From the NCBI GenBank assembly GCA_942491465.1, contig CALOBA010000007.1, positions 16,585-80,584 of the forward strand: a DNA stretch of 64,000 nt, written 5' to 3'. A model generated the notes under the pieces. It ran no database searches, was not told the DNA's origin, and saw nothing but the letters and a program-made list of their open reading frames with translations. The DNA is from CALOBA01 sp942491465. Lineage in GTDB: Bacteria > Pseudomonadota > Gammaproteobacteria > Chromatiales > Chromatiaceae. Positions 17,918-26,800 of this stretch are shown piece by piece. Each line of letters begins with the position of its first letter. Position 1 is the stretch's first letter. A program made the translations under genes and the position numbers.

Positions 17918-18589
17918 GTGGGTCAAATTCGGGAGGTTGCAGCACGCAACTGCATTGAGCCGTTTTTGACTCAAAGCTACCAATGCGGGTCCGGAAAAAT
18001 AATTGATTCGAAGCAGAACCTATCTGATCAGATCGATCTGTTGGTGTTTCACAAGAAGGTTGCACCACCAATTCTCGTGAGCAGAGAGCTCGGCCTATAC
18101 CCAGTAGAGTGCGTTCAGTACGCATTTGAAATAAAGGCTACGCTGACTGCCTCCGAAGTCAAAGACGCCAACAAGAAGTTTCGGTCGGTGAGTCGCCTCA
18201 TCTCGTTCCCAAAAACGCAAAGTGACGGCTCACTGCAGGGTGGAAGTTTGCCGGCAACAGCACTTCTCGCCTTCAAATCCGATATTTCCGGCTCCGAACT
18301 GGATCGGTACTTGAAACATACAGAACCGGGGCATCCGCCGTGCTCGGTTCTCTGTGTGCTGGGAAAAGGATATTGGTTCTATCGTTCGGACACACGGAAT
18401 TGGTATGGGCTAGAGAGTTCGTCGGATTCGCCTCCCTTCGAGGAATTCAGTGCGTTCATCGCGGGCTTCATGAACACGCTTGCTGCGGAAGAAACATCTA
18501 TGAAGCCATTTCGACCAGGGGCCTACGTCTACCTTGAAGACTTGATCTTGAACCCGTTAATCAAAAACCCAGCCCAACGAGCCCGCTAG
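17918..18589 (+). CDS. DUF6602-family protein, nuclease-like, 5' end probably frameshifted
   Basis: A GTG at 17918 opens 223 residues. The same frame is open back to 17795 and gives HFDYIANRIAAAKQNADSL and SNLGHPGIVGQIREVAARN, which is how members of this family start, so the annotated start is too late. No in-frame start codon precedes it; an ATG at 17802 lies one frame off, suggesting a small indel near 17829. The core has SDQIDLLVFHKK followed by PVECVQYAFEIKA, matching the D...ExK pattern of PD-(D/E)xK nucleases (family-level inference). Base composition is clearly AT-richer than the flanks. Its position 94 bases before the PARIS-like pair suggests an accessory defence role. Confidence 0.6.
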   Translation: MGQIREVAARNCIEPFLTQSYQCGSGKIIDSKQNLSDQIDLLVFHKKVAPPILVSRELGLYPVECVQYAFEIKATLTASEVKDANKKFRSVSRLISFPKTQSDGSLQGGSLPATALLAFKSDISGSELDRYLKHTEPGHPPCSVLCVLGKGYWFYRSDTRNWYGLESSSDSPPFEEFSAFIAGFMNTLAAEETSMKPFRPGAYVYLEDLILNPLIKNPAQRAR

Positions 18590-18594
18590 CCCGA

Positions 18595-18636
18595 CGCCAA
18601 ACTGCGGCGGGCGCTTCGCGTGACCGCAGTTTGGCG
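18595..18636. terminator. Hairpin after the DUF6602 gene
   Basis: cgccaaactgcgg (18595-18607) and ccgcagtttggcg (18624-18636) form a perfect 13-bp stem with a 16-base loop, directly after the DUF6602 stop. There is no obvious T-run, so it is either a factor-dependent terminator or an insulating palindrome between it and the ATPase gene. Confidence 0.5.
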
Positions 18637-18682
18637 CGGGCTGCGGTTGAGATTAGCCACATGAAAGCAAGCAGGCGGACTC

Positions 18683-19957
18683 TTGTATAAGATTGAGCGA
18701 GTTGCAATCGACGGACTCTGGCATCGCTTCGATGCTCGTTGTAATTTTAATCCGGACGTCAACATCATTATTGGGAGGAATGGTACCGGTAAGACGACAT
18801 TTATGAACATTCTGCACGCGGTACTTTCGGCAGATGTATCCGAACTTGCCGACAACGACTTCCTATCCGCGCAAATCACCCTCGCCAAAGGAAAGAGAAC
18901 AAAGACTATCAGAGCAATAAAGGTTGATGACGAAGAATACCCGTACCCTGTCATTGAGTATCAGATCTCTCAAAGAAAGTACAAACTGCGTCTTTTAGTT
19001 TTGGACGAGCGCCGGATGCCGCTCGCAATGCGCCGGCGCATGCAAGAAGAGGCATCTATTGTTCGAGACCAACTGGAGTCCTTGGTATCATTGTCTTCGC
19101 TTTCCGTTTATCGCTTGAGACACGACGACGATTATGAGATTAGGGACGGCCGGGGTACGCGTATGATGTCGCCGGTGGACTACCGATTAAGTCAAGCACT
19201 GAAGGGACTAACACAGTATCAGTTCGAACTTTCCCAAAAAGCTCGCGAGGTATCCGAGAAACTCCAATCCGATGTCCTCGCATCCATCCTATACGGGGAA
19301 GAAGACGCGGAGGATGGTGGATGGGTTCTGGACTTTGACAAAGCCCAAGAGCAATCGAAACTGACTTCCGCATACGCGCAACTCAACTCTATCAACACGG
19401 ATATCAGAAAAAAAATCCGCTTTCACGTTAATGCAATTGCTGAAACTATTGCAAAAATCCGGGGAGACAACAAGGAATCTGACGCAGATGGCAGGCCCAA
19501 AACAATAGATATAAAACCGCTTGAAGCACTTCGCAAAACACGAAAGATCATCGATCTCTCACTCGACGCGAAGAATAAAACACAGGAGATATTTTCCCAA
19601 GTTGACATGTTCCTGAAGATCGTGCGTGACTTCATCGCAGACAAGAAGTTCGAGTTTGAAGCGGGAAAGCTAGTTGTTGAAACCGACCATGGGCCGCTGG
19701 CTCACGAGCGGCTGTCGTCTGGAGAGAAACAGCTCATAATTTTGCTGGTGGAGGCGCTGCTCCAAGATCGACGACCCCATGTCTTCTTGGCTGATGAGCC
19801 CGAGCTTTCTCTTCACATCGCTTGGCAACGGCGGATACTTCCTGCCGTGCGGGAACTAAACCCGAACGCCCAGATAGTTGCCGCAACGCATTCCCCAGAA
19901 GTAGCTTCCAAGTATCGCGATTGTATTTTTGACATGGAGGCTTTGGTCGATGAGTGA
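18683..19957 (+). CDS. ariA: AAA/ABC-type ATPase, AriA-like component of a PARIS defence system
   Basis: A 424-residue ATPase of the SMC/OLD-like AAA_15 group. It has Walker A GRNGTGKT at residues 31-38, a middle region of mostly helix without a zinc hook, the signature LSSGEKQLIILLVEALLQ, Walker B VFLADEPELSLH, and the switch histidine in AATHSPEVAS. The start is the TTG at 18683 with AGGCGG upstream; no in-frame ATG precedes it. It overlaps the DUF4435 gene by eight bases. An AAA_15 ATPase coupled to a DUF4435 TOPRIM-like partner is the organisation of PARIS, in which the ATPase complex senses phage anti-restriction proteins and releases the effector. The assignment rests on gene pairing and motifs. 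Confidence 0.75.
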   Translation: MYKIERVAIDGLWHRFDARCNFNPDVNIIIGRNGTGKTTFMNILHAVLSADVSELADNDFLSAQITLAKGKRTKTIRAIKVDDEEYPYPVIEYQISQRKYKLRLLVLDERRMPLAMRRRMQEEASIVRDQLESLVSLSSLSVYRLRHDDDYEIRDGRGTRMMSPVDYRLSQALKGLTQYQFELSQKAREVSEKLQSDVLASILYGEEDAEDGGWVLDFDKAQEQSKLTSAYAQLNSINTDIRKKIRFHVNAIAETIAKIRGDNKESDADGRPKTIDIKPLEALRKTRKIIDLSLDAKNKTQEIFSQVDMFLKIVRDFIADKKFEFEAGKLVVETDHGPLAHERLSSGEKQLIILLVEALLQDRRPHVFLADEPELSLHIAWQRRILPAVRELNPNAQIVAATHSPEVASKYRDCIFDMEALVDE

Positions 19958-20712
19958 GCTGGAATACTCCGTAGAAGCACGCAATGTACTGGATAAGTTT
20001 TTCGCGGTTGACACGCTCGTCTATGTAGAAGGAGACGATGACATCGTTTTCTGGGAACTGCTATTCGACCATTTCTCCGAAATTGACGTGAAGGTAGAGG
20101 ACGCGGGCGGCAAGAAACAGCTTGAGGCTAGACTCGCCGAAATTTCATCTGGCGCCGGTGATTTTCTTATTGCGATGGATTCTGACTACGACTTGCTACA
20201 AGAGCATTCAGATCACCCGCAGGTTTTGAGGACGTTCGGCTATTCCATGGAAAACACAGTCGTGTCCGAGGTGACGCTGCAACGGCTTGTAAGACATATC
20301 GCGAAGGTTCCAAGCCTCTCGTTCCCGTTAATGAGTGCGCAAGAATGGCTTTCCGATCTTGAGTCTGCGACAGAACCGCTGATCTTGGCGGACATTGTTA
20401 ACCGCACGGAAGGTATTGGCCAGACAGTTATATCGAAGAATTGTGACCGATTCCTCACGTCGAGGCGCTCAAGCTCTATTTGCCCTAGAAAAGTTGAATC
20501 ACATTTACAAGAGCTATCCATCCCTGCGAAGCCAGATGTCGAAGACAAATATTAGGCAGACAATCCAAGAGGCATCCATGCGGTGGCTTGATCTGCTGCG
20601 GGGTCATTTTCTCATATCGGCGGCGTTTCGGTATGTCAAAGCGGCAGTCTCGCGTCTGGTGGTCGCCCAGTCGCCGTATCGAAAGATATGTTTTTGGATT
20701 GATGATGGTTGA
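19950..20712 (+). pseudogene. ariB: DUF4435 (AriB-like) TOPRIM effector, frameshifted
   Basis: The frame starting at 19950 gives YVEGDDDIVFWELLF and DFLIAMDSDYD, the acidic clusters of a DUF4435/TOPRIM-like fold, then LADIVNRTEGIGQTVISKNCDRFLT. Around 20455-20480 the coding signal moves to the +1 frame: ALFALEKLNHIYKSYPSLR and WLDLLRGHFLISAAFRY continue until 20712. The latter resembles the RGHxLxSA segment near the C-terminus of the family. The original frame stops at 20555. Either a single indel has inactivated the effector or there is a sequencing error; a programmed shift is less likely since no slippery run is visible. In PARIS, AriB is the toxic nuclease, so its loss would disarm the system. 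Confidence 0.65.
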
Positions 20713-20773
20713 AGGAGTTGGTTTAGATGGAGTTTGAGGTTGGGGGGAGAAGGGGGGGGGAGAGAAGGGGAAG

Positions 20774-20789
20774 GGGGTCAGGTCTTGAC
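20774..20789. repeat. 16-bp inverted repeat, right copy
   Basis: ggggtcaggtcttgac is the exact reverse complement of 16866-16881 and closes the island on the right. Confidence 0.65.
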
Positions 20790-20875
20790 TCGTGCCTTTA
20801 CATAAGTCAACAGTCAAGAACCTGGAGTCGCTGGGGTCGTCCATGACCCTGGAGTCGTAACTGAGGGAAGAGCGG

Positions 20876-20887
20876 AAAGCCTGGGGT
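20876..20887. repeat. 12-bp direct repeat, right copy
   Basis: aaagcctggggt repeats 16761-16772. It marks the point where high-GC chromosomal sequence resumes. Confidence 0.5.
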
Positions 20888-21040
20888 CGTGTGCAACGTC
20901 GACACCCGCTCGCTGGGCCGCTGCCGCGCCGCGGGCCCTGTCCGCTGCCGGCTGTCGCTCACCTGCGAGATCGTCCTATGCACCTACGATTTCTGTGTTA
21001 GCTTGCCGCCCAATATCATCAGCGCTCAAACAGGTCTCTC

Positions 21041-21871
21041 ATGCAGCAACTCACCCCCGAAGGTCAGCGCATTGTCGCCGGCCTCGCGCAGCGTTATGGC
21101 TTCAGCCAGGATGCGGTCGCGCACATGTTCTTCGCCGTGCTCAACGGCAACGGTTCCATGGCCCAGTTCAGCCATCCCGAGTTTGCCGGGTCCGGGCAGT
21201 GGATGCAGGGCGGGATGTTGATGCTCGGCGATATGTTCAACAACGGCCTCAAGGGCTCGGTGGATGCGCTGTGCAACGAGATCGCCGGCATCCTGGCCAA
21301 TCAGCCCGGGCTGTTGCAGTCCGGGAGCTTTCAGTCTCAGTCCCAGGGCGGGGGCGGGCAGCAGGCGCAGCGTGGGGGGGCCATGCCGGGGCAGTCGAGC
21401 CTGTTCGTTCCCGATCCGGCGCAGCATTGGTGGCCGCAGGACCTGGGGTCGCCCAGCGCCACCGGCAGCCAGAACAATGTGCAGTACGCCTATTTTGGCA
21501 ATGCGCGGCGGTTGGCGGTGAACACCGGCGGCCAGGTCTGGGTCTACGACACCCAAGACCACCAGATCGGCGGCTTCTCCCAGCAGCAGGGCATGGGCGG
21601 CTCGATCCTGTTCACCAGCCAGTACGGCACGGTGAATCTGAGTATGCTGCCGGTGGTCTCCATCGACGGGCAGCGTCAGCAGCCCCGGAACCAGCCGCAA
21701 CCGCCGGCATCGCCGCCCCAGGCGGGGTCGGGGGCGGCGGATGCTCAAGGATCGGCCGCGGATATGGATGTCTTCGCCGCCATTGAGCGGCTTGGCACGC
21801 TGCATGCCAACGGTCTGCTGACCGACGATGAATTCTCGCAGAAAAAGGCCGAGCTGCTGAGCCGGTTGTAG
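21041..21871 (+). CDS. SHOCT-domain protein
   Basis: A 276-residue protein. The N-terminal 95 residues (LTPEGQRIVAGLAQRYGFS, AVLNGNGSMAQFSHPEFAG) form a conserved region seen with SHOCT proteins. A Gln/Gly/Ser linker follows. A middle beta-rich part has QYAYFGNARRLAVNTGGQVWVYDT and GGSILFTSQYGTVNLSMLPVV. After a Pro/Gln linker, the C-terminal SHOCT motif appears (AAIERLGTLHANGLLTDDEFSQKKAELLSRL). SHOCT is a short helical module thought to mediate oligomerisation or nucleic-acid contacts. No enzymatic residues are seen. It is transcribed convergently to the carbonic-anhydrase-like gene. The role is unknown. Confidence 0.75.
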   Translation: MQQLTPEGQRIVAGLAQRYGFSQDAVAHMFFAVLNGNGSMAQFSHPEFAGSGQWMQGGMLMLGDMFNNGLKGSVDALCNEIAGILANQPGLLQSGSFQSQSQGGGGQQAQRGGAMPGQSSLFVPDPAQHWWPQDLGSPSATGSQNNVQYAYFGNARRLAVNTGGQVWVYDTQDHQIGGFSQQQGMGGSILFTSQYGTVNLSMLPVVSIDGQRQQPRNQPQPPASPPQAGSGAADAQGSAADMDVFAAIERLGTLHANGLLTDDEFSQKKAELLSRL

Positions 21872-21969
21872 CTTATGAAAGTTGACAGAAATCGCCTTAA
21901 GCAGTTGGCCCGGGATCGAACGACGTCACCGATGTCGTTCCCCGCATCAGCAACGCTGCATCTATCCGG

Positions 21970-22770
21970 TCAGGGCGGGCAGAGGAGATTGACGTCCCGC
22001 GAGCCGACCTCTTGCAGCGGGCGGGCGCTGCTGCCGATCACGCCCTTCAGCCGCTCCAGGTCGTCTGCGGCGACCTCCAGCGGCGTTCGCAGTACATACC
22101 AGCGTACGCCTTCGGTGCAGGGCGGGCGGGTCAGCGAGCCACGGTAGCTGAAGTAGTCCTTGCGCCCGGGCAGCAGGAACATGGCGTTGACGCCGACGTT
22201 GCGATGGTAGCGCTGCTCTGCCTGCTCGGTGGGGGCGAGTTCGACCAGCCGGCTGAAGATCCGGTTGGTGCGGCGACCCGCCTGCAGCGGCACCGACAGG
22301 ATCGCAATGTCGCCGCGGTTGTTGCCGTGGATCAGCTGCAGCTCGGCGTCGGCGACCCGGCCGTCGATGCGGTGCTCGGCGGGGACGTGGATGCGCAGTT
22401 CCACCAGCTCGTAGCTGAGGCCGGAGATGACCAGGAAGCTGCCCCGGTCATAGCCCATGCGCAGGGCGTTGCCCTCGTTGGTTACGAACAGCGAACTGCT
22501 GCGGTAGCGGAAGCGCAGCGGCTCGCAGGGCGGCTGGATGGTCCGCGGGCTGTGCAGCTCGATCGGTGATTGTTCCCGGCCCTGGCGGCAGGCGGCATAG
22601 TCCGATGACAGCGCGCCCCATTGCTCGGGGCCGCGCTCGCCGCTGTAGTCCCAGGGCGTGGTGGCGGACGTCGCCGAGGTCGGCGGCTCCCGCTCCCAGG
22701 CGGTCGCCGAGCCGGCGAGCGCGAGGAGCGCGAAGCCGATCGGGGTGTGATGAAGCCTAAGTCGGCGCAT
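21970..22770 (-). CDS. Alpha-carbonic-anhydrase-like periplasmic protein lacking zinc ligands
   Basis: A 266-residue protein with a signal peptide (IGFALLALAGSATA) and the alpha-carbonic anhydrase fold, recognisable from QSPIEL, ELRIHVPAEH, ELQLIHGNNRGD and SLTRPPCTEGVRWYVL. In active enzymes the zinc is held by three histidines in FHFHxPSEH and ExHLVH. Here the first is Arg (ELRIH) and the third is Gln (ELQLIH); only the middle one remains. Two of three ligands are gone, so CO2 hydration is not expected, as in the carbonic-anhydrase-related proteins of animals. It starts 18 bases after the small gene at 22789-23067 and is likely co-transcribed with it. It may be a binding or structural protein. 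Confidence 0.85.
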   Translation of the reverse strand: MRRLRLHHTPIGFALLALAGSATAWEREPPTSATSATTPWDYSGERGPEQWGALSSDYAACRQGREQSPIELHSPRTIQPPCEPLRFRYRSSSLFVTNEGNALRMGYDRGSFLVISGLSYELVELRIHVPAEHRIDGRVADAELQLIHGNNRGDIAILSVPLQAGRRTNRIFSRLVELAPTEQAEQRYHRNVGVNAMFLLPGRKDYFSYRGSLTRPPCTEGVRWYVLRTPLEVAADDLERLKGVIGSSARPLQEVGSRDVNLLCPP

Positions 22771-22788
22771 GGATCGGCAAGCCCCGGC

Positions 22789-23067
22789 TCAGTGGTCGTT
22801 GCGGCGCTTGCCCAGGCCGGCGATGGGGACGACTTGGGCCTCCTGGGGCTGATCGGCGTAGTAAGGGCGCTCGCCGCCGCGGCCCTGGACATCGGCCAGC
22901 TCCTTCTCGCGGGCGGCGATCAGCGCCAGGCACTGGCGTACGTCCTGGATGGTCCCCTCGGACAGCGGGTGCTTCATGCCCGGCGGCGGGGTGACGTCCT
23001 TGATCACGGCGGCCAGCGTCTTGCGCATGGCCACCAGGATCTGTTGATCGATGCTGAGATCTTGCAT
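22789..23067 (-). CDS. Small conserved hypothetical protein downstream of zipA
   Basis: A 92-residue protein from the ATG at 23067 (MQDLSIDQQILVAMRK); a GTG at 23094 is possible. The body is helical: VAMRKTLAAVIKDVTPPPGMKHPLSEGTIQDVRQCLALIAAREKELA. The tail is basic (GLGKRRNDH). It lies between zipA and the carbonic-anhydrase-like gene on the same strand with short spacings, forming an smc-zipA-orf-CA run. I do not recognise a named family. The conserved-looking TPPPG and QDVRQCLALIAAREKE segments suggest a real, expressed protein. Confidence 0.6.
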   Translation of the reverse strand: MQDLSIDQQILVAMRKTLAAVIKDVTPPPGMKHPLSEGTIQDVRQCLALIAAREKELADVQGRGGERPYYADQPQEAQVVPIAGLGKRRNDH

Positions 23068-23148
23068 GGGGATTTCCGGGCAGTTGAAGTTCACTCGCCC
23101 CCCATTCCTGGGGGCACAGTCGCCGAATTCCAGCCAGGCAATACCGGC

Positions 23149-23805
23149 TCAGCCGCCGCCGACGAGGGCGACGACGCGGGAGCGGAGTTCCTGCACGCGC
23201 TCGACGCTGAGCGGGGTGCGGTCGTGCTGCTGCAGGTCGCCGTCGAGGGATTCGGCCAGGGCGCGGGCGGCCTGAAGCATCTCGTCGAAGACCATCAGAT
23301 CGCCGGGGGCGCCGGTGAGCTGCGCGAACAGGGCTAGGCCGCGGGTCTGGAAATCTTCCATGTTGTCGAACGGGAAGGTGCCGGGCTTGACCAGGTTGGC
23401 CATGCTGAACAGCGGGGTCTCGGCGACGCCTTCGCTGGGGTGGCGGTGGAAGATGTCCATCTCGCCGGGGTTGAGGTCGTGGCGCTCGGCCAGGACCATG
23501 ATGGCGTCGCCGTCGAAGGGCTCGTCGTCGGTGACGACGAAGAACTGGATGATCAGCGGGTCTTTGGGGGCGGCGGTCGGCGGGCTCGGCTCGGCCGGCT
23601 CGGCGGCGGGGGGCTCGGGGGGCTGGGCGAGGTCGTCGTCATCGTCGTCGTAGCTGCCGAGTTGGGGCTCGCGCTTGGACGGGGGCGGGGTCTCGTCGGC
23701 GTCGTCGTCTTCGAGGTCTTGACGACGGCGCTCCCATAGATAGAGGGCGACCAGGAACATGGCCCCGGCAATGATGAGGATGATGCGCAGCGTGGCGGCG
23801 TCCAT
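23149..23805 (-). CDS. zipA: Cell division protein ZipA
   Basis: A 218-residue bitopic protein. An N-terminal transmembrane helix (LRIILIIAGAMFLVALYLW) is followed by an acidic and Pro/Ala-rich linker (residues about 30-85) and a C-terminal ZipA/FtsZ-binding domain (LIIQFFVVTDDEPFDGDAIM, GVAETPLFSMANLVKPGTF, APGDLMVFDEMLQAARALAE). ZipA tethers FtsZ filaments to the membrane in gammaproteobacteria. The linker is shorter than in E. coli. It follows smc by 90 bases, the usual gammaproteobacterial order; the ligA gene that often comes next is replaced here by a small hypothetical. Confidence 0.9.
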   Translation of the reverse strand: MDAATLRIILIIAGAMFLVALYLWERRRQDLEDDDADETPPPSKREPQLGSYDDDDDDLAQPPEPPAAEPAEPSPPTAAPKDPLIIQFFVVTDDEPFDGDAIMVLAERHDLNPGEMDIFHRHPSEGVAETPLFSMANLVKPGTFPFDNMEDFQTRGLALFAQLTGAPGDLMVFDEMLQAARALAESLDGDLQQHDRTPLSVERVQELRSRVVALVGGG

Positions 23806-23895
23806 TGGCAGTGACCCTCGGTGGTGTCTCGGCAGGTGGTGGCTCGGTCGGTGGCAGGCGCAGAGGCCGGAGTATAGCAGCGGCGCGGCGGGCGG

Positions 23896-26800
23896 TCAGG
23901 ATGCGGCGGCCAGGCGGGCGGCCTCGTCGACGTCGACGGCGACCAGACGCGAGCAGCCGGGCTCGTGCATGGTCACGCCGATCAGGTGGTCGGCGATCTC
24001 CATGGTGACCTTGTTGTGGGTGATGAAGATGAACTGGATCTGCTCGGACATGGAGCGCACCAGCTCGCAGAAGCGTCCGACGTTGGCGTCATCGAGCGGT
24101 GCGTCGACCTCGTCGAGCATGCAGAACGGGGCCGGGTTGAGCTGGAAGATGGCGAACACCAGCGATACGGCGGTGAGTGCCTTCTCGCCGCCGGAGAGCA
24201 GGTGGATGCTGGAATTGCGCTTGCCCGGGGGGCGCGCCATGATGGTGACGCCGGTCTCCAGCAGGTCGTCGCCGGTCAGCTCCAGGTAGGCGCTGCCGCC
24301 GCCGAACATCCGCGGGAACAGCTGCTGGACACCGGCGTTGACGCGATCGAAGGTCTCTTTGAAGCGGGCGCGGGTCTCGCGGTCGATCTTGCGGATGGCG
24401 GTCTCCAGGGTCTCCAGGGAGCGGCTGATGTCGCCGTGCTGCTCGTCCAGATAGCGCATGCGCTCGGATTGCTCTTCGAATTCGTCGATGGCAGCGAGGT
24501 TGATGTTGCCGAGGCGGGCGATGCGGTTGCCGACGCGTTCCAGTGCTTTCGCACAGGTCTCGGCATCGGCATCGGCCGCCACGTCGGCGAGCACGGTCTC
24601 GGGGCGCTGGCCGTCGGCCTTGAGCTGTTCTTCCTGGGTCTGGCGGCGGATGAGGCGCTCCTGGCGCTCCATGCGCTGGCCGTCGAGGCCGCGCACGGCC
24701 TCGGCAACGCGCTGCTCGGTGCGTTGGCGCTGCTGCTCCTTCGCACGTACGGCGGCGTCGAGGCGCTCCATGGCGTCGCGGGCCTCGGTGAGCGCGCTTT
24801 CCACGTCCAGCCGCAGCCCCAGCTGTTCCTCCAGGCGCTCGCGCTGCTCGGCGACCGGCTCGGTGGTCTCCTCGAGGGCGTCGAGCAGGGCGTCGCGGCG
24901 CTCCTGCAGGGATGCGAGCTGGTCCTCGGCGCGCTCCAGGGCGGCGGTGATGCCGTCGCGAGAGGCGCGGCGGGTCTCCACCGCCAGCTCCAGACGGCGG
25001 GCCTCGTCGGCGCCGGCGCCGGCGCCGGCGCGGGCCTCGGCGACGGCGGCGCGCAGGCGCTCGCGCTCGCGCTCCAGTCCTTCGCGCTTGCCGGCCAGGG
25101 CGTCGACGGCCTCCAGGGCCTGGTGCAGGCGCTCGCGGGCGGTCTCGATCTCGTCGGTGGCCTCGTCGCGGCGCTCGGCCAGCTCTTCGCGCTCTGCGGT
25201 CAGGCCCTCGCGGCGTTCTTCGAGGTGCTTGCGCCGGGAGCGGGCGGCGCCGAGCTCGGCGTCGAGGGTGGCGCGCTCGCGGCTGAGGCGGCCGACCTGG
25301 TCCAGGGCCTGGTCGCGCTCGGTCTCCAGGGTCGTGCGCTGCTCGGCCATGGCATCGTGCTCGTCGGCCAGGGTGTCGATGACGCCTTCCAGCTCGTCGA
25401 TGGCCGCTTGCAGGGTCTTCAGCGCGTCGGCGCGGGCCAGGCTGCCGGCGAGGCCCTCGCTGCCGGCCGGTGTGCGCAGCCAGTCACGGCCGATGATGCG
25501 CCCGTCGCGACAGACGATGCGCCGCTCTGCGCCGAGGGCGGCGCGGCGGGTGAGGGCCTCGGGGAGGTCCTCGGCGGTCTCGAAGCCGGCGAGCAGGGCG
25601 TCCAGCGGCCAGGGGCAGCGCACGTGGGCGAGCAGGCCGGCGGCGGGCTCGGCGGCGTCGCCGGCGGCGAGCAGCGTCAGGCCCTCGCAGTCGGCGGCGG
25701 CGCCGTGGGCGTCGAAGGCGTCGGGGTCGATGCAGACCGCGCTCAGGGCCTCGCCGAGGGCGGACTCGACGGCGGCCTGCCAGCCGGGGTCGACGTCGAT
25801 CAGGTCGAGCAGGCGCTCGGCGTCCTGCAGGCCGCGCGCCTCGATCCAGGCCGCGACGGCATCGCCGCCGGCCTCCAGCGCGGCGTCCTGCAGGGCCTCC
25901 AGCGAGGCCTGGCGGCCGCGGGAGGTGGACAGCTCGGTGCGGGCGGCATCGAGCCGGGCGCCCAGGGCGCGGCGCTGCTCGTCGAGGTCGCGCAGCTGCT
26001 CGGTGGTACGGGTCTGGGCATCGGCGGCGGCGGCGATGCGCTCGTCGAGGCCTTCGGAGCGCTCGCCGAGGCGCTCGATGCGCTCGCCGAGCTCCGCGGT
26101 GTCGAGCCGGCCGAACTCCTCGTCGACGCGCGCGGCGCGCTGGTCGTCCTGGGCCATGCGCTGTTCCAAGGCGTTGATGCGACCGCGCTCGGTCTGGGCC
26201 TGCTCGGTGGGGGCGGCGGCCTCGCGCTGGACCGCGTCCCACTGGGCTTGCCAGGCATCCAGGGCGTCCTCGGCGGCGGCCAGGGCCTCGGCGGCGCTGT
26301 CCTGACGCTCGCGGGCCTCCTCCAGTCGGGGCAGGTCGGCGGCCAGCGCGGCGTCGAGTTCGGCCAGGCGCTCGTGATCGCGCTGCAGCAGCGCGGCGGC
26401 GTCCTCGTGCTCGCGGCGCACCCGGCCCAGCTCGGCCTCCTGGCGATTGCGGTTCTCGGTGGCGAACTGGATCGCCTGCTCCAGCCGGGTGATCTCCGAG
26501 CCGACGGCGTAGTAGCGCCCCTGCACGGCGTTGAACTGCTCGGATGCCTCGCTGTAGGCGTCGCGATGCTCCTCGATCTCGGCCTCCAGCCGGCGCTGGG
26601 TGGCCCGCTCGGCCTCGACGCGGTTCTCGGCCTCGGCCAAGGCGCGGTCGCGGGTCTCGATCTCCTGATCGAGATCGCGCCAGCGCAGGGCCGTCAGCTC
26701 GGCGCTCAGCCGGCGCTCGTCGGCCTTGAGCGTGCGGTACTTCTCGGCGGTGGCGGCCTGGCGCTCCAGGTGTTGGAGCTGCTTGGCGACCTCTTCGCGC

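Larger units (their letters stand above)
20713..21040. other. Right boundary region of the defence island
   Basis: No gene was seen. It contains a G-rich tract (about 20738-20777), the inverted-repeat copy at 20774-20789, cctggagtcg repeated at 20821 and 20848, and the right copy of the 12-bp direct repeat at 20876-20887. Sequence after about 20890 returns to the high GC of the surrounding chromosome. Confidence 0.5.
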
